From positions 804,001 through 868,000 of the forward strand of contig JASPKZ010007429.1 in the NCBI GenBank assembly GCA_030220185.1: a DNA stretch of 64,000 nucleotides, in the 5' to 3' direction. Below are positions 1 through 9,153 of this stretch, piece after piece. This DNA is from Diploptera punctata. Its lineage: Eukaryota; Arthropoda; Insecta; Blattodea; Blaberidae. Below the pieces are notes generated by a model. It searched no databases. It saw only the letters and a program-made list of their open reading frames with translations, and was not told where the DNA came from. The position numbers and the translations under genes were made by a program. Numbering within the stretch: the first letter of the stretch is position 1; every line of letters starts with the position of its first letter.

Positions 1-1426
1 ATTAGAAACATGGCACGAAAGAAACAATGGCATGAATACGTCATTCACTTGTCATTTTCACAACAAACGAAAACTGCATTTCAGAATTCGAACATAAAAG
101 TTGAACAACAATGGTTCAAATGATTAGTATGGGGTGTGATTACCCCTGACAGCTACACAAGACTCACATCGACGTGGCATGCTAGTGATGAGGTTGTTCA
201 GGAGTTCGATGCTCAGCAAATTCCACTCCTCATGAAGAGCAATGTGAAGGTCTTGAAGTGTCCTCGGAGGAGGCTGACGAGATGCAATTTGTCTCCCTAA
301 GGCATCCCATGCATGCTCTATAGGATTCATATCCGGAGACCTCGCTGGCCACTCCATACGCTGGATATCTTCCTCCTGAAGAAACTCATCCACCAGTTGT
401 GACCTGTGAGGTCGGGCATTGTCATCCATGAATATGAATTCTGGACCCACAGCTCCCCTGAAAAGTCTTACATGAGGTTCCAGGATCTCTTCTCTATACC
501 GCTGAGCATTAACAGTGCCACCTGCGAAGATGTGAAGCTCTGTGCGTGCATTCATCATTATACCTCCCCATACCAGGAGACCACCGCCACCAAATGGATG
601 TCTTTCCATGATGTTCATGGGGTTGTAACGAGTTCCTTGCTCCCTCCAGATAGTCACGCGATGCGAATCACAGTTCAAGCTGAATCTGGACTCGTCTGTA
701 AATAGCACGCTGCTCCACTGATTTAGAGTCCAGTCGCGATGTTCCTGACTCCACCGTAAACGTGCTCTCTTGTTATCAAGGGTGAGTGGGACGCACACTA
801 CAGGCCGTCTAGCATACAGACCAGCAGCTCTGAGTCTTCTATAGACAGTTTGTCTGGATACTCTGATACCTGAGGCGGCCGCAAGTTCTGAACTCAGTTG
901 TCTGGCAGACATTGTTCGGTTTCTTCTTGCAGTTAACGCAAGATATCGATCCTGCTGAGGATTTGTAACTCTTGGACGACCTCCCACTGGTCTTCGCCTA
1001 ACGTCTCCGGTCTCTTGGAACCGTCGCCATAACCTAGATATAACATTTTGTGGCACATTAAGTGCTATGGAGACCTCAGTTTGTGTCTGTCCTGTTTCTA
1101 GCCGCCCAATAATTCTACCCCGAAGCAGAGGGTCCAGATGTTGTCTTTGTGCCATTTTACTGCAATCTGTTCTTACACTACATCTGATTATATCATAACT
1201 CTCTTTAAAAATGAAGATTTATGGAACAGGGCTTAACTGCAACAATGCAATTTTCATTTATAATTGCTATTAATTTTTTCATTGTTGAAGAGAGATTATA
1301 ATTTAGTATGTAAACTAAACTAAATGTACTGGGAAACGTTTTGATAAATAATTTTTACTCCTTGCTCCTCTTTAAGCATTTTGATTTTCCGTTTTACAAA
1401 TTATCCTAAACTTTTGGACACCAGTG
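1..1426 (-). mobile_element. Tc1-type DNA transposon, left end outside the window
   Basis: The right terminus is visible: the sequence ending CACCAGTG at 1426 is followed by the dinucleotide TA at 1427-1428, the expected Tc1/mariner target. On the minus strand the element therefore begins CACTGGTGTCCAAAAGTTTA. An intact transposase gene fills 124-1155, leaving about 270 bp of 5' untranslated and terminal sequence (1156-1426) and at least 123 bp on the 3' side. The matching terminal inverted repeat on the left must lie before base 1. The element abuts the 3' end of a SINE (1431-1754), so it probably inserted at a TA in or beside the SINE tail. Confidence 0.85.
124..1155 (-). CDS. Tc1-family transposase, DD34E, apparently intact
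   Basis: A 343-residue uninterrupted protein, the usual Tc1 transposase length. Residues about 5-50 form a first helix-turn-helix, followed by a GRPR minor-groove motif at 59-62 and a second helix-turn-helix at about 80-112 that would bind the terminal repeats. The DDE catalytic domain follows: D154 in the block FTDESRF, D245 in MDDNARPH, and E280 in SPDMNPIEHAW. Exactly 34 residues separate D245 and E280, the Tc1 spacing. A glycine-rich loop (about 189-198) and the WGGIM block lie between the first two acidic residues, as in the family. The start ATG at 1155 lies in a usual position relative to the first helix. No stop, frameshift or missing catalytic residue is seen, so this is the only clearly complete protein gene in the window and could encode an active nuclear cut-and-paste enzyme. 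Confidence 0.93.
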   Translation of the reverse strand: MAQRQHLDPLLRGRIIGRLETGQTQTEVSIALNVPQNVISRLWRRFQETGDVRRRPVGGRPRVTNPQQDRYLALTARRNRTMSARQLSSELAAASGIRVSRQTVYRRLRAAGLYARRPVVCVPLTLDNKRARLRWSQEHRDWTLNQWSSVLFTDESRFSLNCDSHRVTIWREQGTRYNPMNIMERHPFGGGGLLVWGGIMMNARTELHIFAGGTVNAQRYREEILEPHVRLFRGAVGPEFIFMDDNARPHRSQLVDEFLQEEDIQRMEWPARSPDMNPIEHAWDALGRQIASRQPPPRTLQDLHIALHEEWNLLSIELLNNLITSMPRRCESCVAVRGNHTPY

Positions 1427-1430
1427 TATA

Positions 1431-1754
1431 TTCATAGTAATTCTGCCCTAGGGCAGGTCTTTCACTGCATTTTAATGCTATGCTTTGGAGCTTTACTAGA
1501 GATTTGTAGGTGTGGTAGCTTCCCCGTTGCTTTCCACACCGGTGAAGGATGATGATGATGATAATGATAAGGATGATTATTGTCATATGATTTCGGGGAC
1601 CGTTTGGGCCTTAAAGTTTTCCTGACATTTGCCTTATAGGTGAGGAAAAACCCCCGATAAAAACCTAACCCAGATAAACTGTCCCGACCGGGGATCGAAC
1701 CCGGGCCCGCTGCGTGACAAGGCAGCACGCTACCTCGAGACCACAGCGGTGGAC
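1431..1754 (-). mobile_element. SINE-A (tRNA-headed SINE), near full length
   Basis: Read on the minus strand, the element begins at 1754 with a tRNA-like head containing an RNA polymerase III B box (GGTTCGATCCC) and an anticodon-like loop TTGTCAC, which suggests a tRNA-Asp ancestor. A central body (around 1590-1660) follows, then a (GAT)n-like stretch, then the A-type tail carrying an inverted repeat around GCATAGCAT and ending near GGCAGAATTACTATG. Its 5' side abuts an (AT)n run and its 3' side abuts the Tc1 terminus. The tRNA head is part of the SINE, not a functional tRNA gene. Confidence 0.85.
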
Positions 1755-1772
1755 ATATATATATATATATAT

Positions 1773-1840
1773 TCTTCTTCTTCTTCCTTCCAAGTATTAG
1801 GCCAAGGCCTGTTACGATCCTATAGAAAATTTTCTCGTAT
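1773..1840 (-). pseudogene. RT-2 non-LTR element, 3' terminal fragment
   Basis: On the minus strand this reads ATCGTAACAGGCCTTGGCC and then a GAA-rich tail; the same words occur at 26396-26448, where they follow an RT C-terminal coding region. Only the last residues and the tail are left. Assignment is by internal comparison only. Confidence 0.55.
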
Positions 1841-2515
1841 AAGACTTGAAAGCATAATAATAGTCCCTTCGATTGGTTGCTGACCAAAGAAAGGCAAGAC
1901 CAGTGATGGGGCTGCCATCTTATAGCCTCTGGTCAGGCATTTCTGGAGAAGAAAAGAAAATAAAGGAAAGAAGAAATGGAAGAAAGGAAAGACTCCCTAG
2001 CCCTCGGATGCCCTAATAGCGTCGGGGTCGAAAAAAACAAGAGTTAACCAAGAGAGGTTAGATAGTAAAGTTAAAAGAGTGCAAAACACAAGTAAGTGGA
2101 AGAAATGTTTTGCTCAGCTTGGGCACCTTGTGGTCGCCATCCACATATCCCCTAGATGAGGACCCCTGAGGGGTATATATATATATATACTCCATAATTA
2201 CCGGATGTAGCGAGAACTCGGTCTTCACTGCCATCTAGTAGCTTAGTAAAACAAGTAAGCAAATTAGAGCTGATACTTTTACATTATGACAATGAAGCTT
2301 TATCGATGTTATAATTAAAAATTTGAGATTGAGCAATGCAAGCTAAATATGACATGATAAGAAAAATATCACATATATATATATTGTAATGCGTTAATAC
2401 TTAATAATTGTACGTAGCCTAATTAATGTATAAGATAATTGTATTATTTTCTATTGTGTTTTTTCTTACTTTGTATTATTTCTAGAATTTTTTTGTTCAA
2501 TGCCACATGTTTGTC
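1841..2515. other. No recognised gene; unclassified sequence
   Basis: Contains a purine-rich stretch (1940-1980), short (AT)n runs at 2174-2190 and 2373-2385 and no ORF that resembles a protein family. Possibly old repeat DNA; no second copy was found in the window. Confidence 0.4.
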
Positions 2516-2857
2516 ATTCGACATTTCAGGTATTCTCTCCTGGCATTGGTGTATTGTAACCCACTTCTGCGGTTGGGGCGCCTGGAAGGCGGGGTTACGC
2601 TGCCCCAATGATATGATGGGTGATGACGCGCCTTAAACCTAAACTTAAATCTAATGAGGTGAATATGATATTGATGATAATGATGGCCAGATGATATTCG
2701 GGGACCGTTTGGGCCTTAAAGTATCCTGACATTTGTCTTACAGGCGAGGAAAAACCCCGAAAAAAACCTCACCCAGAAAACTTGTCCCGAGCGGGGATCT
2801 AACCCGGGGCCGCTGCGTGACAAGGCAGCACGCTACCTCGAGACCACAGCGGTGGAC
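2516..2857 (-). mobile_element. SINE-B (same head as SINE-A, different tail)
   Basis: From 2857 leftward on the minus strand the head and central body match SINE-A (B box, GTCACGCAGC loop region, body around 2695-2760), but the 3' part is a different module: it contains the GC-rich words GTAACCCCGCCTTCCAGGCG and a GTGGGTTACAAT block and ends near 2516 close to CCAGGAGAGAATACC. The B box has one change (a T for the C after GGTT...), so this copy is probably inactive. It is followed on the right by an unrelated LINE tail. Confidence 0.8.
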
Positions 2858-2861
2858 TATT

Positions 2862-2980
2862 TCTACACATTATTTTATTGATACGAACTGTCAACAGCTT
2901 GCTGCCAGTGCGATCCATGTTTGTAAATAACATTGTATGAATCTTATTTTTAGCCTAATAAAGTCCTACTACTACTACTA
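2862..2980 (+). mobile_element. 3' end of a LINE with (CTA)n tail
   Basis: A stretch containing AACTGTCAACAGC, TTTGTAAATAA and AATAAAGTCCTACTACTACTA. A diverged second copy is at 17985-18162 with the same words and a longer (CTA)n run, so this is the 3' UTR of a non-LTR family whose coding part is absent. An AATAAA signal lies just before the tail. Confidence 0.6.
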
Positions 2981-3189
2981 ATTTTAAATATTATTTTTTA
3001 AGCTTGTTATCTATGTATTGCACAGTATAGAATGATCATTGGACTGAACCACAAGATGTTTATTGTAGGATCTACTTGCAGTAGATACGATCCTTCCTGG
3101 TGTCAAGGCGACAACCCGTCTGTTTTTTTCCACAGGACATTGTCATTATTAGAATGTATAACAGTTCCACATAAACATAATCTTTAAAC

Positions 3190-3680
3190 TGTTTTAGTTT
3201 ATTTGGCTATTTTTTTTACAACCTGTGACTTGACTTTTAAATTTCTTCATAAACTTCTGTCAAATTTTATTCTTAGGGTTTCGTTTTTCAAATCATTTCC
3301 CACCATTTACGATGATTTTTACATGTTTTTCTAACGATTATTTTGATATATTTTTCTATGATATTTAACTACATAGGCTACGTAGCATTAAGATGTGGCA
3401 GCCATATTGATTTTAACGAATATTCTTTGTTCCAGTGTAACCAATGTAGAGTCTGTATATACTAATTAACTTCAAAATCAGCGTGCATTCTTTCACAGAT
3501 TAGAGTACTTAAATTGCGTTAGGTTAGCTTTTAGGTTCGTTAAATGTCGGGTAATATTGGCTGCATCTCGTGATTCCATAACGTAAACCGCTTCGCGTTT
3601 GTTGGCGCATGCGCATGGTGTATAATTGGAACTTAGACAATATGTTTCGCGTCACATGTAAAGAATTCCCGTTTATTTTT
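3190..3680 (+). repeat. Unclassified interspersed repeat X, copy 1
   Basis: Matches 17036-17392 plus 18655-18800 in the same orientation, and 22735-24118 in reverse orientation. Shared landmarks are CAGCCATATTGATTTTAACG, GAATATTCT, GCGTTAGGTTAG, CGTGATTCCATA and GCGCATGCGCATGGTGTATA. No coding capacity is evident. This is the only uninterrupted copy in the window and so defines the family. Confidence 0.75.
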
Positions 3681-3799
3681 ATGAGATCCAAAATTTTGAG
3701 TTATGTTCAAAAATATGTTTAAGTTTGTGAAATAGCAAAACTACTCGCTTTAAAGAATATTTTACTTATGGAAATACATTCATCATAGGAACACTTAAG

Positions 3800-3870
3800 T
3801 AGTTCAGTTACAAAAGCAAATATTAAAATACGTACCTGGCAGATGCTGTCGTCCTCAATTAAGTTTTTCT
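3800..3870 (-). repeat. PLE pLTR-like fragment
   Basis: On the minus strand, TTGAGGACGACAGCATCTGCC followed by TATTTTAATATTTGC resembles the outer ends of the foldback elements at 26934-27217 and 62571-62770 (both have TTGAGGACGACNG). Short and diverged. The rest of 3681-4006 shows nothing recognisable. Confidence 0.4.
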
Positions 3871-4006
3871 TTTCTTTTTCTTCATTCTTCCATTATAAGT
3901 TTTAAACCTGTTCTTTCTTCAATTCTTGTTGCCTCATCTTAGGTTGTCATACCACCGCTTTCTGTGACGTCCCTATTATCTTCTGCCCTTGGTAGATTTA
4001 TCCCTA

Positions 4007-4420
4007 TCGGCCGCGGTGGACTAGTGGATATGCTCCTTGTCTATGGTCCCAAGGGTCGCGGGTTCAAACCCGGCCGGGGTCGACGGATTTTTATGACGGA
4101 AAAATCCAAAGAGCCAGTCCTCCGGGAGGGACTTTAAACCGTGGGTCCCGAGTCTGAAGATTTTCAGGCTCGTAAAAATCCTTAAGCCTGCATGAAAAGG
4201 CCTCTAAGCAAAATTTACCGAACTTTCCCGTCCAAGTACTACCTTGGTTTCCTAGATGTCAGTATGAGGCGCAACGCTGACCACGTACCACTCAAAATGA
4301 CATCTATACGAAAACAAGTGTAACTAAATTAGTATGGTTCAAATTCTTCCTTGTAGGGGGAGAGCGCCTAAATCTCTGTAAAGGGTAAACATAGGCTTAC
4401 AATACAATACAAAAAAAGAT
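4007..4420 (+). mobile_element. SINE-D (tRNA-headed), full length
   Basis: The head carries an A-box-like TGGACTAGTGG and a B box GGTTCAAACCC within a tRNA-like segment (about 4007-4083). The body includes CCGGGAGGGACTTTAA, GGTTTCCTAGATGTCAGTAT and a 3' part GTAGGGGGAGAGCGCCTAAAT, ending in an A-rich (ATACA)n-like tail. The same element occurs at 15885-16280 (+), 62173-62562 (-) and, degenerate, at 4765-4965 (-). Confidence 0.85.
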
Positions 4421-4764
4421 TTGTCCCTTGCAGTTTTGACAATTCTATTGTTGTAGGCCTACATCCTGCTTATATGCGCATCCCATTCTTGTTTCCGCCT
4501 ACATTGTATAATTATATATTGACGTGGCCCAGTGTTGAGCCATAGCCTCTCCTTTGTTAGGAGTTAAGAGTCCAAGTTCATATTAGTCCATTATTAATAT
4601 AAAACCTATTACTATAAAGCCAGAGCGAATCCCTCTATTTGTTTTAACTTTCTATTATTTTGTGACTGAATAATAAGAGGAATAAAAAAGCCCAAAAACG
4701 TCGTGAGTGGCATGCGCTCAACACACCGACTCAGTAAGACATTTAGCAAGCAACCAAGGTATTA
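4421..4764. other. No recognised gene; contains a small repeat fragment
   Basis: The segment 4585-4645, with AAGCCAGAGCGAATCCCTCT, recurs in reverse orientation at about 47560-47620 inside one arm of a large inverted repeat. A TAGGCCTA palindrome lies at 4454-4461. Nothing else is assignable. Confidence 0.5.
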
Positions 4765-4965
4765 TTAGGATGTTTCGGATATGCAAATTTTGCTTAGAGG
4801 TCATTTTATTGAGGTTTAAGGATATTTTACGAGCCTGAAAATCAACTCTGAACCCACGGCTTAAAGTGTCTCCTGGAGGACTTGCTCCTTAGATGTTTCC
4901 ATTCTAAAAAAATGCATCGGTCGCGGTCGAGATTGAACCCGCGATCTTGGGACCAGAGGCAATTC
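4765..4965 (-). mobile_element. SINE-D, degenerate partial copy
   Basis: Minus-strand match to SINE-D from the head (around 4960, TCCCAAGATCGCGGGTTCAA) through ACTTTAAGCCGTGGGTTC-like sequence to the GCTTAGAGG block at about 4790. The 3' half is missing and substitutions are frequent, so this is an older copy than the one just upstream. Confidence 0.65.
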
Positions 4966-5289
4966 CTCCTATATACCCATTCCTTAATATCTCCAACTGC
5001 AAATGTTTCTCTGATATTTTCACTCTTTTCTCTATTCAATAAAGTTTTCCCCACAATTTTACGAATTTTTATCATTTCTGTTGTTTCCAATAATCTTCTT
5101 GTTTTTACGATACCTGGTCTTATTTCTGTCTGATAAGTTATAATCGGTCTTACTACTGTTGTACGTATAAATTCTGACCTTAGTTTCTAGTTTTAAATTT
5201 TTATTTTATCAAATTGTATCATTAAGACATTCAGCAATTTGATTCCCTTTAATATCCTGTTGTCTCACTTCCTCTTCTATATTCCCGTA

Positions 5290-5690
5290 AATTAATTCTT
5301 CTTCTTCTTGCAAGGATTAAACCTTTTTGGATCGTTCCGGTTCCAAGTATTGTAGCTGCTGGGTACATCTCTTTCATGGGCGTCCCCAATTTCTTTTTCC
5401 TCCTCTTGGTTCATAGTTCAGACATTTAACAGGCAATCTGTTGGTATCCATTCCGCAGACATGTTCATACCATTTTCTCATATACTATTCTATTTTATCT
5501 GTCAAACTGAATATTTGTAGTTCTTTACGGATATCTTCACTTCGTTTTTTATCCATTAAAGTATATCCTGCCACAAATCGTAAATATTTAATTTCCGCTG
5601 CTTCTATTCTTTAAATTGACTTCTTATTCAGGGTCCATATCCTTGGATTGTTAATTCAGTTCCTAAATATTTGAATGTCATTTCCAAGTA
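5290..5690 (-). pseudogene. Decayed RT C-terminal fragment (RT-2 type)
   Basis: In several minus-strand frames the three landmarks of this RT tail family can be followed: a YGS/GPW-like start of the repeat region near 5640, the block in which a basic DKKRSEDI stretch precedes a short helix (5510-5580), and an EWYEHV...M region near 5450, then a basic R/K-rich end near 5390 and a GAAGAAG tail near 5300. Several stops and frameshifts; no usable ORF. Confidence 0.5.
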
Positions 5691-5747
5691 GGTTAATTAA
5701 AAAAATAAGCGTTTAAGAACTGGACAGCTTTCGCAAACCGGCTTCCA

Positions 5748-5930
5748 TATGAGCGATAGATTAATTCATTACAGTTTCTTGCTTCCTTTGTGTTTCTTTT
5801 TTTCATGTACAGTAGATTGGAGCAGTTCTTCCTTTTTTTGTTGTTATATTGCGAAGCTTCTGGCATCAACGACCTTCCATTAACAACAATAGTTAATAGC
5901 CATATCCTTGTACTGATTTTATTTATTTAT
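5748..5930 (+). mobile_element. LINE-J (Jockey/CR1-like) 3' UTR fragment
   Basis: GAGCGATAGATTAATTCATTA and the following T-rich block match the 3' UTR of the LINE copy at 25731-25830. It is joined directly to a reverse-oriented copy of the same 3' end (5933-6045). Confidence 0.55.
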
Positions 5931-5932
5931 TT

Positions 5933-6045
5933 ATTTTATTTATTTAGCCTGGTGGAGTTAAGGCCATGTGGCCCTCTCTTCCGCTCACTAGGACAAACAT
6001 ATATTACAATCAAATACAAAAATCACAATAATGTTAAATACTAAA
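5933..6045 (-). mobile_element. LINE-J 3' terminus, inverted relative to its neighbour
   Basis: On the minus strand this is the family 3' end: TTTGTCCTAGTGAGCGGAAG, the hairpin AGGGCCACATGGCCTT and CCACCAGGCTAAATAAATAAA. The perfect or near-perfect palindrome AAGGCCACATGGCCTT is also present at 8012 region, 26008 region and 50873 region copies. Confidence 0.65.
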
Positions 6046-6252
6046 CGATTAACTGAAAAATAACACTGACCAACAAAAACTATTTTTTTGTCTCGGAAAG
6101 AAAAATATGTGATTCTGATAGTATTTTTCACTGAATTCAAATATGATATTGGTTTTTCTCCATCACGCAAGGTTTCCAAGAGACAGGAATTTATAATTTC
6201 AAACAGTTTAATATTTTCTACATTCGTAGCCACACAATATTCGAACATTCGG

Positions 6253-6503
6253 ACTCACCTAGAAACGATATCGCAAAACATGTAATTCAGGCTGGACACC
6301 ATATGCATAACATCGATAACACCCTCTCAATAGTACATAGAGAAAACATTCCAACGAGAATAAATATACTGGAGGAAATCGCAATCCTAAGAGAAATCAA
6401 CAACCTGATTCTCAATGAATACACACCCATCCACACAATCCTCTGTACAAAATTCTCGCAACCAAGTCAGTGCTTCAACAAGGGTCAACAAGAACGGACC
6501 TAA
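6253..6503 (+). pseudogene. Penelope-like element (PLE-B) C-terminal ORF fragment
   Basis: In one frame the residues read from RNDIAKHVIQAGHHMHNIDN through IPTRINILEEIAIL, the pattern seen at the end of the GIY-YIG endonuclease domain of PLE proteins (a histidine-rich AxH..xxH block followed by a leucine/glutamate helix). The GIY-YIG core itself is upstream and missing, and the stop is at 6501. About 80 codons remain. Immediately after the stop comes a hammerhead-like sequence and a pLTR-like tail (6543-6600), which supports the PLE assignment. Alternative: another GIY-YIG element type. Confidence 0.6.
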
Positions 6504-6512
6504 TGCATTCTG

Positions 6513-6542
6513 CTGATGATGGGACTAGTCCCGAAAGGCCTA
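6513..6542 (+). ncRNA. Hammerhead-ribozyme-like motif of PLE-B
   Basis: The core CTGATGA (6513-6519) is followed by a self-complementary stem-loop GGGACTAGTCCC (6521-6532, 4-bp stem with CTAG loop or a longer palindrome) and GAAA (6533-6536), then GGCCTA. This is the conserved order CUGANGA, stem II, GAAA. The short palindrome AGGCCT after GAAA could be a minimal stem III acting between two molecules, ending in the UA needed at the cleavage site. One unpaired T precedes stem II. PLEs are known to carry hammerhead motifs at their ends. Not tested for cleavage. Confidence 0.5.
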
Positions 6543-6600
6543 CAGAGTTTTAAAATAACTTAAGTTGAGGAGACGGACCTACAAGGTAACTATTTTATAG
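6543..6600 (+). repeat. PLE-B pLTR-like tail
   Basis: GTTGAGGAGACGGACC and the following GGTAACTATTTTATAG correspond to GAGGACGACGG and GGTATTTAACTTATTTTA in the right arm of the foldback element at 26934-27217, so both belong to one PLE family. From 6600 to 6983 nothing is recognisable apart from a TAGGCCTA at 6893. Confidence 0.5.
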
Positions 6601-6983
6601 TTTTTAACGGTACATTATATTACTGTCAGCTAGAAAGTAAGAAATGACGATTTTGTGCTATATTTCGCTGTGGAGCATCCCTTTTAATGGTCCAACAATA
6701 ATCGGCCAGCATATTAGGATTCCATTTGCCTTGATATCTCTTTTCCATAGCTGAAATCATTTGAGTTAGCTCATTTGGTTTCATTTTACAATGGACAAAT
6801 GGACGAAAAAACGTTTATTTAAAAAAAGTATTATTTAAATCCATTAATTTAAATTGACATAAAAAAACTGTGGGTGATGGAGAAATTCCGAATAGGCCTA
6901 CATATTTGAAAACACGATAAAAAACTGCATTAAATACAGCTATTGATACTCATGAGACAAAAATCAAGTTGACCAGTGTAATG

Positions 6984-7376
6984 TACACTGTGTCCATAAA
7001 GTCTTTCCAACATTACAACTTCCTATAAGATGACAACTATAAAAGTTAGAGTTGTGTGGTTTGTGGCAGATGAAAGACAAACTGTCAATGTTTGTAAAGT
7101 AATGTCAGTGTACTTGCACATTTGTACCTCTTGTCTCCCGCAAAACATCTAAAGCGATATTCAATTTCTCTCCATACATTATGCAGCATTTCTTGGGTGA
7201 ATTTTGTGGCTGAAGGACAAATTTCTTGACATGACGTCATTGTAGATTATACGTAAAAAATATGTAATAACTTTCAGAGTTTGTCTTTCATCCGTCATAA
7301 ACAATACGACTCTAACTTCTGTAGTTTTTATCTTATAGGAAGTTGTAATGTTGGAAAAACTTTATGGACACGGCGT
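6984..7376. mobile_element. Mariner-like MITE with ~100-bp terminal inverted repeats
   Basis: The left end GTGTCCATAAAGTCTTTCC (from 6990) and about 75 further bases recur inverted at the right end (to 7371). The two arms share CAACATTACAACTTCCTATA. Between them, 7120-7225 on the minus strand reads as a fragment of a mariner-like transposase C-terminus (EMLHNVWREIEYR followed by an aromatic stretch). The right end is cut where the next LINE begins, so the last few bases and the second TA are not seen. Confidence 0.7.
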
Positions 7377-8045
7377 TTTTTTATCACGCCGCTTCATCAG
7401 ACTATCCGACACACATAATCTTGACACTCGATCCCATCAGCGCATTGTCCTTTATATCCCTCCTCATCACACTGTATATTATTCATTATCTTTTACGGTC
7501 TCACTTACCAAAACATGGAATTCTCTTCCGCTCTATGTCAAAGACTGTCAAACTATAACATCCTTCAAAAACAAACTAAATAATTATTTAATAACAAACT
7601 AACTTATACACCTCACTGATAGTATTATTTTAACAATTAATAAATTAAATTATTTATGAAAATAATATTAAGAATAACAAATATTTTCATTTGTTTTGTT
7701 TTAAATATTGTATAATCGTAAAATTAGTTTTCTATATCTCATTATTTTTCTTTGTTTTTTATATACATTAGACAGGGACAGTTTAATATGTCTTGCTTGT
7801 ATACATTTTATTATTAGTTTTAGTCCTAATTTCAACTAACATTAATTGGTTGCATTAGAGATCGTAATATAATAGATATTATTTTTTTGACCAAACTTTT
7901 ATTTAGAATTTAATATTAGCGTTAATTGAGATTGTTATATTCTGATGTAATATATGTTTGTGCTGGTGAGTGGAAGAGAAGGCCACATGGCCTTAACTCC
8001 ACCAGGCTAAATAAAATAATAAATAAATAAAAATAAATAAATATT
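7377..8045 (+). mobile_element. LINE-J 5'-truncated copy (RT C-terminus plus 3' UTR)
   Basis: Coding sequence from about 7380 to 7602 reads FIRLSDTHNLDTRS, then KTWNSLPLYVKDCQT and SFKNKLNNYL, the arrangement at the very C-terminus of Jockey/CR1/I-type reverse transcriptases (RS...WNSLP...SFK..L). The 3' UTR runs to about 8000 and ends with the hairpin AAGGCCACATGGCCTT, CCACCAGGCTAAAT and an (AAAT)n tail. Sister copies: 25395-26036 and, UTR only, 50740-50925. Confidence 0.75.
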
Positions 8046-8055
8046 ACTTTACACT

Positions 8056-8588
8056 ATATAGAGTCATACACTAAGTATTACAGACTTCTAGGAGTTATAG
8101 AGGAGACTTTGTAGAATGTTTTGATAAGGAACCCATGTCCGGAAACGTACCATTTCGATGTCAATTGGTGTGAAGATTAGAACACAATTGGCTGATATCG
8201 CGTGTCTTGTGTTTCAGAATAAGTATTACAGACTTCTAGGAGCTGTATTACAAGTGTGGTTCCATGTGGGGACCCTGTTGTTCGTTGCACGAAGTGTACC
8301 TGGAACGCATATTTTATTTAATACACACGCCCCACAAGACCTGGTGTGCTCAATAATTTCCGCTGTCGCCAGAATTCGTGCAAGATCTTCCTCCGACTCG
8401 ACAGGTCTATTACAACCCCTAGAAGTCTGTAATACTTATTCTTAAACACAAGACACACGGTATCAGCCTAAACGTATTTTACATCAAAATGATACGTTAC
8501 CGGACATGGGTTCCTTATCAAGACTTTATCTACTAAGTTCTCTCTACAACCCCTAGAAGTCTAATACTTATTGTGAATCACCCTGTAT
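8056..8588. mobile_element. Foldback DNA element with ~190-bp inverted repeats
   Basis: Bases 8056-8250 and 8400-8588 are inverted copies (roughly 80-85% by eye). Shared words are AAGTATTACAGACTTCTAGG, GATAAGGAACCCATGTCCGG and TGTGTCTTGTGTTT. The outer end on the right, read inward, is TATACAGGGTGATTCAC. Each arm contains the word TAAGTATTACAGACTTCTAG twice (outer and inner), so it occurs four times. The unique centre (8250-8400) shows no clear protein domain. The terminal sequence is mariner-like but the target duplication is not clear. Confidence 0.7.
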
Positions 8589-8994
8589 ACAAAAAACGAA
8601 ATTATTTTTTATTAGTAATTTTTTTAGCACTAAGGGAATGTGTTCGTTTAGAACGTGAATCGAGTCATTTGAGCTGAGAGGTATGCATGGTTCGTGACTC
8701 ATATGATTCATTGTTTTTCGTGTTGTTGACAGTACATTTGACGTGTATTGTATCCCGGTTATTGCTGCAATTACGACAGGAAGCAATAAAATGCACAGTG
8801 TTGTGTATGTTGTATTTCAGACAGTAAATGTATACAATACATTCATTTCTTGTCACGTAAATTTCTCCGGTACAATTTACCTTCAGTCTGCAATCTTATT
8901 ATTACGTCCTCGATAATGTTATTATATTCTCCTTCTTCTTCGGCTTTCCCCCATTTATAGGTTTGCCGTCTTCAGTTTCCATTTATCTCTATCA
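8589..8994. other. No recognised gene
   Basis: AT-rich sequence with short ORFs on the minus strand that match nothing I know; no repeat structure seen. Confidence 0.4.
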
Positions 8995-9099
8995 TTCCAA
9001 TCTCCTTCTTACAAATTCCTATCATCCATTATAGTTCTGACGTAGGTTTTCCATTTCCATCTTGGTCTGCCACGTTTATTTCTTCCAGGGGTGACCATT

Positions 9100-9153
<54 letters not shown>

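Noticed and set aside
1680..1754. tRNA-Asp-like gene
   Set aside because: It is the head of a dispersed SINE with many copies; the anticodon stem has an 8-nt loop and the sequence runs on into the SINE body.
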